Position numbers and translations under genes: made by a program. From Streptomyces olivaceus (GTDB lineage: Bacteria > Actinomycetota > Actinomycetes > Streptomycetales > Streptomycetaceae): DNA of 64,000 bases. A model generated the notes under the pieces. The model was not told the origin of the DNA. It ran no database searches and worked only from the letters and a program-made list of their open reading frames with translations. Of this stretch, positions 8,968 to 16,642 are shown piece after piece. The first letter of the stretch is position 1. Each line of letters begins with the position of its first letter. Location of the stretch: contig NZ_JOFH01000011.1 in assembly GCF_000721235.1 (NCBI RefSeq), positions 62,001 through 126,000 on the forward strand, read 5' to 3'.

Positions 8968-9696
8968 TCAGGACCAGCGCGCTCCACCGTCGACGTGGAG
9001 GGTCTCGCCGTTGATGTACGGGTTGACCAACAACGCCCGGGCGGCGGCCGAGACATCGGACGGGTCCCCGACCCGGCGCGCCGGCGCGGAGGCTGCGACC
9101 TGTCGGAACAACTCCTGCTTGTCGGCCGCGACGACGTCCCAGTTGCTGGTGTCGATCACACCGGGCGAGAGGGCGTTGACACGCGTGGGCGCCAATTCGA
9201 CCGCGAGAGCGGAAGCGAGGGTGCTCACACTGCCGTTGGTGGCCGCCATAGCGGCGAGTCCCGGCGATGGCCGCCACGCGGCCAGGCCCGAGAAGAACAG
9301 CAGCGACCCTTCCTCGGCGATCAACCGCGCGAAGTGCTTCGCCAGCAGGATCGGGCCCACGACCTTGGCGTCGAAGGCCGCGTGCAGCGCGCCGCGCTCA
9401 AGGGAGGCGACCGGCCCGTTGGCGCGCTCCGTAGCGACACTGACGAGATGATCCAGCCCCCCGGCGGCCCGGACCTGATCGGCGGCGGCCCGGATCGACT
9501 CCTCGTCCGAAAGGTCGAGCGAAAGGGGCCGGACGGCGTCCCCGAGTGCCTTCGTCGCGGAGGCGGTCTTCTCGATGTTCCGGCCCGCGAGCGTGACCCG
9601 CGCGCCTTCCCGGAGGAGATCGGTCACCAGGGCGGCAGCGATGTCAGAGCCGCTCCCCACGATCAGAACGCGTTTGTCCCTCAATGAATACGGCAT
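8968..9696 (-). CDS. Atypical short-chain dehydrogenase lacking the Tyr/Lys catalytic pair
   Basis: 242 residues with an SDR fold: a glycine-rich VGSGSDIAAAL motif near residues 14-23, a Ser136 position, the NALSPGVIDT loop and the C-terminal INGETLHVDGGARWS. The usual YxxxK active site reads M-A-A-T-N at residues 150-154, so both catalytic Tyr and Lys are replaced (Met150, Asn154). The enzyme may be a binding protein, a reductase with altered chemistry, or inactive. The ATG at 9694-9696 follows GGAG. An imperfect 21-bp palindrome sits 25-45 bp upstream. Probable first gene of a unit with the F420/NADP reductase-like gene. Confidence 0.8.
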   Translation of the reverse strand: MPYSLRDKRVLIVGSGSDIAAALVTDLLREGARVTLAGRNIEKTASATKALGDAVRPLSLDLSDEESIRAAADQVRAAGGLDHLVSVATERANGPVASLERGALHAAFDAKVVGPILLAKHFARLIAEEGSLLFFSGLAAWRPSPGLAAMAATNGSVSTLASALAVELAPTRVNALSPGVIDTSNWDVVAADKQELFRQVAASAPARRVGDPSDVSAAARALLVNPYINGETLHVDGGARWS

Positions 9697-9720
9697 CGGA
9701 TGCTCCAGGCATGTTCCGCG

Positions 9721-9741
9721 GGACAGGCGTTACGCCCGTCC
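9721..9741. promoter_or_regulatory. Candidate operator upstream of the atypical SDR gene
   Basis: GGACAGGCGT-T-ACGCCCGTCC is a 21-bp inverted repeat with 9 of 10 matching arm positions around a single central base. Its position just upstream of the SDR start suggests an operator. The cognate regulator is unknown; the nearby LysR gene (10506-11408) is a possibility. Confidence 0.45.
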
Positions 9742-9913
9742 TCGTCGAACACTCCAACCGCCAGGGAGGTAATGCCCTTCCCGTCCGCCCATCGATAGAA
9801 GTACGCGTTGCGATAGATCCTTCTCATACCTGGACGGCGAGCGGCAGGCCGACCTCGGGAGCGGCGTGACGGAAGCCTTCATCGCACGCCATTTCCACTA
9901 GCGGGCGGGGAAT

Positions 9914-10408
9914 TCACATCAGTTCCATGAGGACGTCGGCGCGGGCGTAGTAGTCGGACACGGGGAGACGGTCGCGAGTGATCCCGACAAACCCCGCGTT
10001 CTCGTAGAGGCGGATGGCGGGGGCCAGCTTGGTGTTCGTACCGAGGAACAGCCGTGTCCCACCGAGTGCCTTGGCGCGGTCGACCGCTGCGGCCACGAGC
10101 AGCCGGCCGATGCCGCGTCCCTGCGCGGCGGGAGCCACGGCCATCTTCGCCAGTTCGAACACGTCATCCGGATAGGCCAGCAGCGCGACGCAGCCGACCG
10201 CAGCCCCACGGCCCGGCTCTCGGGCCACGAGCACGTCGCCGCCCGATGCCACGATGCGGCCGAACGGATCACCGAGCACCGCTCGGTCCTCGCCCTCCAG
10301 GGTGAAGAGGCGCGAGATCCACTCCTCGTTCAGCACGTAGAACGCGTCAGCGTCACTTTGCGAGGCGATCGAGGAGATCTCGACGGGGCCAGAGGCGTCG
10401 TACGACAT
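9914..10408 (-). CDS. GNAT family N-acetyltransferase
   Basis: 164 residues. Acetyl-CoA-binding motif A is visible as MAVAPAAQGRGIGRLLVAAAVD (Q/RxxGxG/A type), followed by motif B with LYENAGFVGITRDRLP and a C-terminal SDYYARADVLMEL. Substrate unknown. The ATG at 10406-10408 is preceded by AAGGGAG at 8 bases spacing. It is divergently arranged with a LysR regulator 97 bp away, a layout in which the LysR protein often controls the facing gene. Confidence 0.85.
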   Translation of the reverse strand: MSYDASGPVEISSIASQSDADAFYVLNEEWISRLFTLEGEDRAVLGDPFGRIVASGGDVLVAREPGRGAAVGCVALLAYPDDVFELAKMAVAPAAQGRGIGRLLVAAAVDRAKALGGTRLFLGTNTKLAPAIRLYENAGFVGITRDRLPVSDYYARADVLMELM

Positions 10409-10505
10409 GGGGCAAACTCCCTTTCGGTATTGCTCCCCACAGCCTCCGGCCGTACTCACCCATATGTCCAATACGCACCCGGGTGGCCATCAATAAGCTG
10501 CCCCT

Positions 10506-11408
10506 ATGGATCGACGTATCGAGCTCCGCCATCTCCGGTACTTCCTGGCGCTGGCCGAGGAACTGCACTTCGGCCGCGCCTCCGGTCGGCTGCATATCGC
10601 CCAGCCCGCCCTGTCCCAGCAGATCAGACAGCTTGAGACGATCGTCGGCGTCGAGTTGTTCCGCCGGACTTCCCGGAGCGTCCGCCTCACAGAAGCGGGG
10701 GCGGCGTTCCAGCCACGGGCGCGGAGTCTGCTGGACACTCTGGCGGCCGACCTCGACGAGGCCGGGCGCGTCGGCCGTGGCGAGGCCGGCCGCCTGGATG
10801 TCGCCTTCATCACCTCCGCCACCACCATCGTCGGCGAGTACCTCGGTGAATTCTCCCGCCGCCGCCCCGAGGTCCAGGTCAAGCTGCACGACGGCTTCAC
10901 CACCGACGTCCTGGCGGCCCTGGAGCGAGGCACAGCCGACGTCGGAATCGTCCGGGACGCCGAGAGGCGGGACGACATCGACCTTTCCCTCCTGGCGTCG
11001 GAACGGTTCGTCGCCGTCGTTCCCGCAGACCACCCCGCCGCCGGGGGCGAGCGGGTGGCAGCGCGAGCGCTGGCCGCCGACCCTCTGATCCTCTTCCCGC
11101 GGTCAGCGGGTCCCGAGGCCTTCGAGACGAACACCCGGCCGTTGCGGAATGCCGGCATCGACGTTCAGGTCGCGCAGGAATGCTCGAACTGGCACACCAT
11201 CGTCACGTTCGTCGCGGCCGGCCTCGGTGTCAGCATCGCTCCCTACAGCGTCACCACACTGCTTCCGCCGGGCGCCCGAAGGCTCGAACTCGACGAACCT
11301 CCAACAGTGAGCCAGATCCTCATGGCCACCCGCCGCGGAGACGACCGCCCTCTCGTACGGGCCTTCATCGCGGCATCCGCCTCGCCCCCGTCGAGGCGAC
11401 CGGACTGA
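10506..11408 (+). CDS. LysR family transcriptional regulator
   Basis: 300 residues. N-terminal winged HTH (LRHLRYFLALAEELHFGRASGRLHIAQPALSQQ region, about residues 8-42) with the LFRRTSRSVRLTEAG wing, then a LysR substrate-binding domain (about 90-295). It probably regulates the divergent GNAT gene and perhaps the SDR cluster, responding to an unidentified small molecule. The ATG at 10506 has no strong ribosome binding site, and the transcript may be near-leaderless. No clear T-N11-A box could be fixed in the 97-bp gap. Confidence 0.88.
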   Translation: MDRRIELRHLRYFLALAEELHFGRASGRLHIAQPALSQQIRQLETIVGVELFRRTSRSVRLTEAGAAFQPRARSLLDTLAADLDEAGRVGRGEAGRLDVAFITSATTIVGEYLGEFSRRRPEVQVKLHDGFTTDVLAALERGTADVGIVRDAERRDDIDLSLLASERFVAVVPADHPAAGGERVAARALAADPLILFPRSAGPEAFETNTRPLRNAGIDVQVAQECSNWHTIVTFVAAGLGVSIAPYSVTTLLPPGARRLELDEPPTVSQILMATRRGDDRPLVRAFIAASASPPSRRPD

Positions 11409-11532
11409 ACCCGGTCGGGTCGCTCCTGCGCGCCGGTGAGTCCCCCTGCTCGACCGACCGCCGCTCGCCCTCGGCCGGGACATCAGCGGCGCGGTAGCGG
11501 AACGGTCACAGTGCGGACGCCCGGCCTTGCTG

Positions 11533-11547
11533 TAGACGACCGGTCTA
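11533..11547. promoter_or_regulatory. TetR operator (auto-regulatory copy)
   Basis: TAGACGACCGGTCTA contains GACCGGTCTA, shared exactly with the palindrome ahead of the amidase gene (12221-12232). It lies 22 bp before the TetR start, so autorepression is likely. Confidence 0.6.
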
Positions 11548-11568
11548 ATCAACTACTAGGGTCCAAGC

Positions 11569-12156
11569 ATGTCTGCCACCAAGACGGAGACGCGCCAAGC
11601 CCTCCTGGAGGCCGCACAGCGGATCGTGGCCGCGAAGGGCTACGCCGCGGTCGGCATCAACGAGATCCTCACCGCAGCCGGCGTCCCCAAGGGGTCGTTC
11701 TACCACTACTTCGCCTCCAAGGACGCCTTCGGCGAGGCGATGATGAAGAGCTACTTCGACGGCTACCTCACGTCCATGGACGCCATCGTCGCCGACACGG
11801 GCAGGAGTTCGGCAGAGCACCTGATGAGCTACTGGCAGAGGTTCTACGACACGCAGGCTGCGGACGACTGCCAAGGCGGGTGCCTGGTCGTCAAGCTCGG
11901 CGCGGAGGTCGCCGACCTCTCCGAGGTGATGAGGCTGGCGACGAAAGCCGGGACCACCGGGATCGTCGACCGCCTGGAGCGGATGATCGCCGACGGCGTC
12001 GCCGACGGGTCCGTGTCCGTCGACGAAAGCCCTCGCACGACGGCCGAGGCGCTCTACGACCTATGGCTCGGAGCGAGCATGATGACGAAGATTCACCGCA
12101 GTGCACACCATCTCGACCGCGCCATGACCGTCACCCGTCAGGTCCTTCTCCCCTGA
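11569..12156 (+). CDS. TetR family regulator, NemR/AcrR-like with Cys101/Cys105
   Basis: 195 residues. N-terminal HTH with the VGINEILTAAGVPKGSFYHYFASK signature at residues about 28-51. The C-terminal domain contains DDCQGGCLVVKLG, with Cys101 and Cys105, at the place where NemR-type repressors carry a reactive cysteine for electrophiles or reactive chlorine; that role is inference here. It has an operator in its own promoter (11533-11547) and a matching palindrome ahead of the downstream amidase (12221-12232), so it most likely represses both. The ATG follows a weak AGGG. Confidence 0.87.
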   Translation: MSATKTETRQALLEAAQRIVAAKGYAAVGINEILTAAGVPKGSFYHYFASKDAFGEAMMKSYFDGYLTSMDAIVADTGRSSAEHLMSYWQRFYDTQAADDCQGGCLVVKLGAEVADLSEVMRLATKAGTTGIVDRLERMIADGVADGSVSVDESPRTTAEALYDLWLGASMMTKIHRSAHHLDRAMTVTRQVLLP

Positions 12157-12220
12157 CAAGCCTCACCGCATGTCCTGCCGGCCCCGACACACCGGTCCAG
12201 GCGGCGGATTCACCGACTAG

Positions 12221-12232
12221 TAGACCGGTCTA
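12221..12232. promoter_or_regulatory. Perfect 12-bp palindromic operator upstream of amidase
   Basis: TAGACCGGTCTA is a perfect palindrome directly upstream of the amidase ribosome binding site and shares ten bases with the site ahead of the TetR gene. TAGACC/GGTCTA half-sites resemble those I recall for NemR-class repressors. Confidence 0.65.
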
Positions 12233-12247
12233 AAACAGGAGGCCACT

Positions 12248-13654
12248 GTGACCACCGACCTCATCCACTCCGACGCGAGCGAACTCGCTGAACGGATCCG
12301 CGACAGGGAGGTGTCGTCCGTCGAGGTGGTACAGGCGCACCTCGATCGCATCGAGGCCACGAATCCCAGCGTCAATGCCGTCGTCACGCTCGCCGACGGA
12401 GCCTTGGAGGCCGCCGAAGCCGCCGACGCGGCAGTGGCGGCCGGCGTCGAGATCGGGCCGTTGCTCGGCGTCCCGTTCACGGCCAAGGACTCGTTCGACA
12501 CGGCCGGAGTACTGACCCAGCGCGGTTCCCCGATCTTCGAGGGCCGCATCCCGGACACGGACGCCACCAGCGTGGCCCGCCTCAAGCGTGCCGGCGCGAT
12601 CCTCCTCGCGAAGACCAACCTGCCGGAGTTCTCGTACTCGACCGAGTCCGACAACCTCCTGACCGGCAGGACGAACAACCCCTGGAACCTCGACCGCACG
12701 CCCGGCGGTTCCAGCGGCGGCGAATCAGCGGCGATCGCGGCCGGCATGTCGCCTCTCGGACTCGGCAGCGACCTGGCGATCTCGGTGCGCGGGCCGGCCG
12801 CTCACACCGGCATCGTCGCCCTCAAGGCAACCCACGGGCGCATCCCGATGACCGGGGTCTGGCCACGAGCACCCCGCCGCAACTGGCACGTCGGCCCGAT
12901 GGCCCGCACCATCCGCGACCTCGCACTGGCCTACTCGCTGCTGTCCGGGCCGGACGGCGCCGACGGCTTCGCCACTGCTCCGCCCGGATTCGACGCAGGC
13001 CTGGGCGCGTCGCCGGACCGCCCCGTCCGCGTCGGATGGCTGACCGACTCCGGACTCGGCCCTATCGACTCGGAGGTCGCGGCCACCGTGCAGAAGGCCG
13101 CCGAAGCTCTGAGGAGTGCCGGGGCCGTGGTCGATGCGGTGGGCATCCCGGCACTGGAACGGGACAACCCGCTCGACCTCTTCTACCGACAGCACGTCAT
13201 GGAGATCAAGCCGGCCTTCCAGGACGTCACCGCCGGCCGTGAAGACCAGATGGCCAAGGTCTCGAAGTACGTGCTCGCACGCCCCGACACGCCCCTCCGC
13301 GACTACGTCCTGGCCGAACAGGGCGTCGAACGCCTCCGGGACGCGTTCGCCGCGTACTTCCAGCAGTACGACGCCCTCCTGCTCCCGGTACTGCCCATCC
13401 CCGCGCACGAGCACGGGCTCTCCCGGTTCACCATCAACGGCCGGACGGTGAAGGCTGCCCACATCCAGACAGCGACCATTCCGTTCAACCTGACCGGACT
13501 CCCCGCACTGTCCATGCGATTCGGCACCAGCAGCGACGGCATGCCGATCGGCGTGCAGCTGGCAGCGAGCTGGCACTCCGAGTCGACGATCCTGCACCTC
13601 GCCTCGCTGCTGGAGTCCCTCAGCCCGGTCCGTGGCCTGTACCCCGCGCTCTGA
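12248..13654 (+). CDS. Amidase-signature family amidase
   Basis: 468 residues. The amidase signature triad is present: Lys80 in VPFTAKDSFD, cis-Ser155 in TPGGSSGGES, and the nucleophile Ser179 in GSDLAISVRGPAAH. The usual GGS before the nucleophile is AIS here, which is unusual. The enzyme would hydrolyse a carboxylic amide; substrate unknown. The GTG at 12248 follows AGGAGG by 5 bases. The palindromic operator 16 bp upstream ties expression to the TetR regulator encoded just before. Distance to that gene is about 90 bp on the same strand, so it has its own promoter. Confidence 0.88.
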   Translation: MTTDLIHSDASELAERIRDREVSSVEVVQAHLDRIEATNPSVNAVVTLADGALEAAEAADAAVAAGVEIGPLLGVPFTAKDSFDTAGVLTQRGSPIFEGRIPDTDATSVARLKRAGAILLAKTNLPEFSYSTESDNLLTGRTNNPWNLDRTPGGSSGGESAAIAAGMSPLGLGSDLAISVRGPAAHTGIVALKATHGRIPMTGVWPRAPRRNWHVGPMARTIRDLALAYSLLSGPDGADGFATAPPGFDAGLGASPDRPVRVGWLTDSGLGPIDSEVAATVQKAAEALRSAGAVVDAVGIPALERDNPLDLFYRQHVMEIKPAFQDVTAGREDQMAKVSKYVLARPDTPLRDYVLAEQGVERLRDAFAAYFQQYDALLLPVLPIPAHEHGLSRFTINGRTVKAAHIQTATIPFNLTGLPALSMRFGTSSDGMPIGVQLAASWHSESTILHLASLLESLSPVRGLYPAL

Positions 13655-13742
13655 CAGGCGCGGAGGGCCGCACTGGTGCACCCGGGGCGGCCGCGCCGTA
13701 CCGAGGGCGCTGCCCAGTCAGCCGGTCCGTGCGCGCGACCGG

Positions 13743-14336
13743 TCAGCCACGGCCCCCAGAACGGCGGCCCGCCTCGACGTGGCCGCTCTCTTCACGGGTC
13801 AGAATCGCGCTCGTGATCAGGTCGAAGAGGTGGCCGGCGCGTGGGGCGAGTGAGGGCTGGTCGCCGAGCCAGGCCAGCGCCGCCACCAGCGCGAACAGAC
13901 CGGCTCCGTCGATGTCGGTCCGCGCCGCGCCCGCGCTCTGGGCGCGCGCGAGGAGCCGCGCGCCGGCTGCGCGCAGACTGACGCACGAGGCGTGGAGGGC
14001 GGATTCGGTGTCGTTGATGGCGGCCGCCATCAACACGGTCACGCCCCGGTACTCGGTTGTCCACGCGACGCAGTCGCGCAGCCACAAGACCAGAGCGTCC
14101 CCGGGTTCGCTCGCCCTCTCCAGCGCGTCCGCCTCTGCCGTCAGCTCGTCGAAACTCGCGCGGAGCAGTGCGTCAAGCAGCGCCTCGCGCGTCGGGAAGT
14201 GCCGCAGCAGCGTGGCGAGCCCGACGTCTGCCCTGCGCGCGATGTCGCGCAGGGACACGTCGACACCCTGCTCGGTGATGGCCGTGCCCGCTACTGCGAG
14301 CAACTGTTCGCGGTTCTTCCTGGCGTCGGCCCGCAT
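13743..14336 (-). CDS. TetR family transcriptional regulator
   Basis: 197 residues starting MRADARKNREQLL, with the HTH VSLRDIARRADVGLATLLRHFPTREALLDALL at about residues 27-58, then a helical ligand domain. It is divergent from a quinone oxidoreductase gene, and the gap between them carries a cluster of GGATC inverted repeats, so it very likely controls that gene and itself. The ATG at 14334-14336 has AGAGG close upstream. A longer open frame upstream has no family similarity and crosses the divergent promoter, so I rejected it. Confidence 0.87.
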   Translation of the reverse strand: MRADARKNREQLLAVAGTAITEQGVDVSLRDIARRADVGLATLLRHFPTREALLDALLRASFDELTAEADALERASEPGDALVLWLRDCVAWTTEYRGVTVLMAAAINDTESALHASCVSLRAAGARLLARAQSAGAARTDIDGAGLFALVAALAWLGDQPSLAPRAGHLFDLITSAILTREESGHVEAGRRSGGRG

Positions 14337-14388
14337 CTGCCTCTCGCACTCTTGACTTTCCGGATCAGTGGTCCATATATTCGCACCA

Positions 14389-14416
14389 GCGATCCACTTA
14401 TATGGATCGCCGATCC
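14389..14416. promoter_or_regulatory. Overlapping TetR-type operators in divergent promoter
   Basis: GCGATCC-N8-GGATCGC (14389-14410) overlaps GGATCGCCGATCC (14404-14416), a 13-base palindrome with a central C. A further GGATC lies at about 14362. The cluster occupies the gap between the divergent TetR and oxidoreductase genes. Confidence 0.6.
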
Positions 14417-14453
14417 GAATAAGAGTACCCCGCTGTCCGGACAGGTGAAAAGC

Positions 14454-15464
14454 ATGCCGACACAGACGATGCGAGCAATCCGGCTCCACGAGCACGGCGG
14501 CCCTGAGGTGCTGCGCTACGACGAGGTGCCGATTCCCGAGCCGGCGCCGGGCGAGGTGCTCGTCCGCGTGCACGCCGTCGGCGTCAACCCTCCGGACTGG
14601 TACCTGCGCGACGGGCTGACCACGATGCCCGGGGAGCCGGAAGCGACGGTCAGCCTGCCAACGGTTCCGGGGACAGACGTGTCCGGCGTCGTCGAGGCCG
14701 TCGCCGCGGACGTACACGGCCTCGCCCCGGGCGACGAGGTCTTCGGCCTCCTGCGCTTCCCCAGCTTCAGCGGCAGCGCATACGCCGAATACGTCGCCGC
14801 TCCTGCGTCGGACCTCGCCATCAAGCCGGCCGGCATCGACCACGTGCACGCAGCCGGGGCACCCATGGCCGGCCTCACCGCGTGGCAGTTCCTGATCGAC
14901 GTCGGCCACGACCTCCCCTCGCCCTTCCAGAAGGCACGGCACCGCCCGACGACGCTCGACGACGGCACGACGGTACTCGTCAACGGCGCCGCGGGCGGCG
15001 TGGGCCACTTCGCGGTGCAGCTCGCGAAATGGAAGGGCGCACGAGTCATCGCGGTGGCGTCCGGCACGCACGAATCGTTCCTGAGGGATCTCGGCGCCGA
15101 CCGGTTCATCGACTACACCAGAAGCCGTCCCGAGGAGCTCGTCCACGACGTCGACCTCGTGCTCGACACCGTCGGCGGCCCCCGCAGCGACCGCTTTTTG
15201 CACACACTCAAGCGCGGCGGCGCCCACTTTCCCGTATTCCCCGGGAACTTCGACGAAGAAGAAACCACGAAACTGGACGTCACGGTCTCCAGCGCCCAGG
15301 TCCGATCGAACGGCGCGCAACTCGCCGAACTGGGACGCCTGCTCGACACGGGAACGGTCCGCGTCTCGATCGACAGCACGTTCACACTTGCCGATGCCCG
15401 AGCCGCACACGAACGCGCCGCTCGGGGGCACATCCGCGGCAAGATCATACTCACGGTCGCCTGA
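14454..15464 (+). CDS. NADP-dependent zinc-independent quinone oxidoreductase (MDR superfamily)
   Basis: 336 residues. A GroES-like N-terminal half (GGPEVLRYDEVPIPEPAPGEVLVRVHAVGVNPPDWYLR) is followed by a Rossmann domain with AAGGVG at residues 179-184. Zinc-ligand cysteines are absent, as in quinone oxidoreductases/zeta-crystallin-like enzymes. It reduces quinones or alpha,beta-unsaturated carbonyls with NADPH. The ATG at 14454 has AGGTGA 5 bases upstream. The divergent TetR gene and the GGATC-rich operator region suggest induction by the enzyme's substrate or another electrophile. Confidence 0.88.
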   Translation: MPTQTMRAIRLHEHGGPEVLRYDEVPIPEPAPGEVLVRVHAVGVNPPDWYLRDGLTTMPGEPEATVSLPTVPGTDVSGVVEAVAADVHGLAPGDEVFGLLRFPSFSGSAYAEYVAAPASDLAIKPAGIDHVHAAGAPMAGLTAWQFLIDVGHDLPSPFQKARHRPTTLDDGTTVLVNGAAGGVGHFAVQLAKWKGARVIAVASGTHESFLRDLGADRFIDYTRSRPEELVHDVDLVLDTVGGPRSDRFLHTLKRGGAHFPVFPGNFDEEETTKLDVTVSSAQVRSNGAQLAELGRLLDTGTVRVSIDSTFTLADARAAHERAARGHIRGKIILTVA

Positions 15465-15538
15465 AGCCGGGCAGCGCCACCCACCGGGCACCAGACGGCC
15501 GTTGCCGCCTGGAACCCCTTCCTGGCCGGAGGGCACTC

Positions 15539-15826
15539 CTACCGCCTCCGACCGGCCCCGCTCTCCAGCCGCTGCGCGGCCCGCTCCCCGCGCCGGCTCA
15601 CAGGCTCGACGCCCCACGCCTCACCCAGACCGGCCGGCGGGATGTCGATGTAGATCGACTCGTACGAACCGGCCGGGACGACGTACGTCTCGTGCCAGAT
15701 ACCCACGGCACCCTCGCTGCCCCGCACTCGGCGGTTGAACGCCGCCCAGGCGGGCCGGTGTTGCCCGCCCTGGTCCGAGGCATAATGGAGACCGCTCGCC
15801 GCTCGGTGGAGGGGCTGCTGGAGCAC
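15539..15826 (-). pseudogene. C-terminal remnant of a DUF4188-type monooxygenase-like protein
   Basis: The frame contains DQGGQHRPAWAAFNRRV and EGAVGIWHETYVVPAGSYESIYIDIPP, typical of the last half of DUF4188 proteins (small haem/antibiotic-monooxygenase-like fold, normally about 150 residues). The N-terminal half, which should precede with a YWRS-type segment, is not present; the upstream residues do not fit. No plausible ribosome binding site leads into it. Most likely a truncated, non-functional gene. The family assignment is from memory of its conserved segments. Confidence 0.6.
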
Positions 15827-15963
15827 CTCGGCTGGTCCGCCGAGCCGGGCCTGAGCATGCTGAGCAGATCGAGGCGGCCGTCGCCCTCACGGTGCTGTAC
15901 GAACCGGTGCTCCTGAGCTTGAGGCGCATGGCTCACGCGGAGGAATCGGCCCGGCGGTTCTGA
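15781..15963 (+). pseudogene. Degraded coding fragment of unknown family with apparent frameshift
   Basis: One frame reads METARRSVEGLLEHLGWSA then loses sense. A second frame from 15859 continues sensibly as AEQIEAAVALTVLYEPV and ends ARRF at the TGA 15961-15963. Codon usage is Streptomyces-like in both halves, which fits one gene broken by a frameshift near 15855. I do not recognise the family. It runs antiparallel to the DUF4188 remnant. Confidence 0.35.
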
Positions 15964-16062
15964 AGCGGGCACCGCGGAGGACCCCCCTTGCGCCGCCGCC
16001 AATGACCGCGGTGCAAGGGGGTTGGGGGGCCGACTCTCCCGGCGTTCCCGCGTTCGTGGAGG

Positions 16063-16566
16063 TCAGGCTGCCGGCTTGGCCACTGCGGCCTCTGCCGCGC
16101 GGGCGAGGCGCTCGACCCAGTCCTGGTGGTAGCTGTAGAGCGCACCGGGATACTTGTGTCCGAGCTCCTCGACGAAGAACGGTCCCTGCTGTGTCTCCTC
16201 GGTCAGTACGTGACAGCCGTAGTCCGTGGGCGTGATGACCCAGCCGTGGTACGCGCTCGACCCCGTTTCGTCGCCGTCGACTGTCGTCTCCCACGCGAGC
16301 CTGGTGAACGGTTCGAACTCGGTCACGTGGAGGCTCATGGGAAATCCGACCGTCACCCGGCTGAACCTGGTTCCCCGAGCCAACTCCGTGTCACCGGACA
16401 GAATCTTGACGCGGTCCTCGGGAGGGAAGTAACTCGACCAGTTCTCGGCGTCGACAAGCAGCTCCCACACCACCTCGGGCGGCGCCTTCACGTCGATGTC
16501 ATTGAGCGCGTAGAGAGCCGACGACTTCGGGTCGTACTGCTCCGGCCACACAACCTTGTCATACAT
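16063..16566 (-). CDS. SRPBCC family protein (paralogue 1)
   Basis: 167 residues. Starts MYDKVVWPEQYDP and shows the START-like helix-grip fold pattern (IDVKAPPEVVWELLVDAENWSSYFPP; GTRFSRVTVGFPMSLHVTEFEPFTRLAWE; a long C-terminal helix). Such proteins bind hydrophobic ligands or act as polyketide cyclase/dehydrase-like enzymes. The neighbour at 16643-17137 is a clear paralogue, with the same N-terminal WPE motif and a similar C-terminal EETxQGP motif. The two follow an epimerase gene on the same strand, which points to a three-gene operon acting on a shared ligand. Confidence 0.82.
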   Translation of the reverse strand: MYDKVVWPEQYDPKSSALYALNDIDVKAPPEVVWELLVDAENWSSYFPPEDRVKILSGDTELARGTRFSRVTVGFPMSLHVTEFEPFTRLAWETTVDGDETGSSAYHGWVITPTDYGCHVLTEETQQGPFFVEELGHKYPGALYSYHQDWVERLARAAEAAVAKPAA

Positions 16567-16642
16567 GGGCCATTTTCCCCTTTGAATGTCTACTGCCAGT
16601 CTTTCTGCATGTTCACTGCGAGTCCTTCGGGCACCTCACCGG

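Larger units (their letters stand above)
15465..16062. other. Gene-poor stretch with decayed coding remnants
   Basis: About 600 bp between the quinone oxidoreductase and an SRPBCC gene. It holds two fragments annotated separately: a DUF4188-like C-terminus on the minus strand and a plus-strand coding remnant. No intact gene, no transposase and no clear terminator were seen. Confidence 0.6.

Noticed and set aside
9826..9900. Plus-strand frame reading YLDGERQADLGSG up to a stop at 9900
   Set aside because: Looks like the end of a decayed gene but is too short to support; left unannotated.
14337..15617. Long N-terminal extension of the TetR gene on the minus strand
   Set aside because: The frame extends across the divergent promoter and through the opposite-strand quinone oxidoreductase gene; the HTH starts normally after MRADARKNRE.
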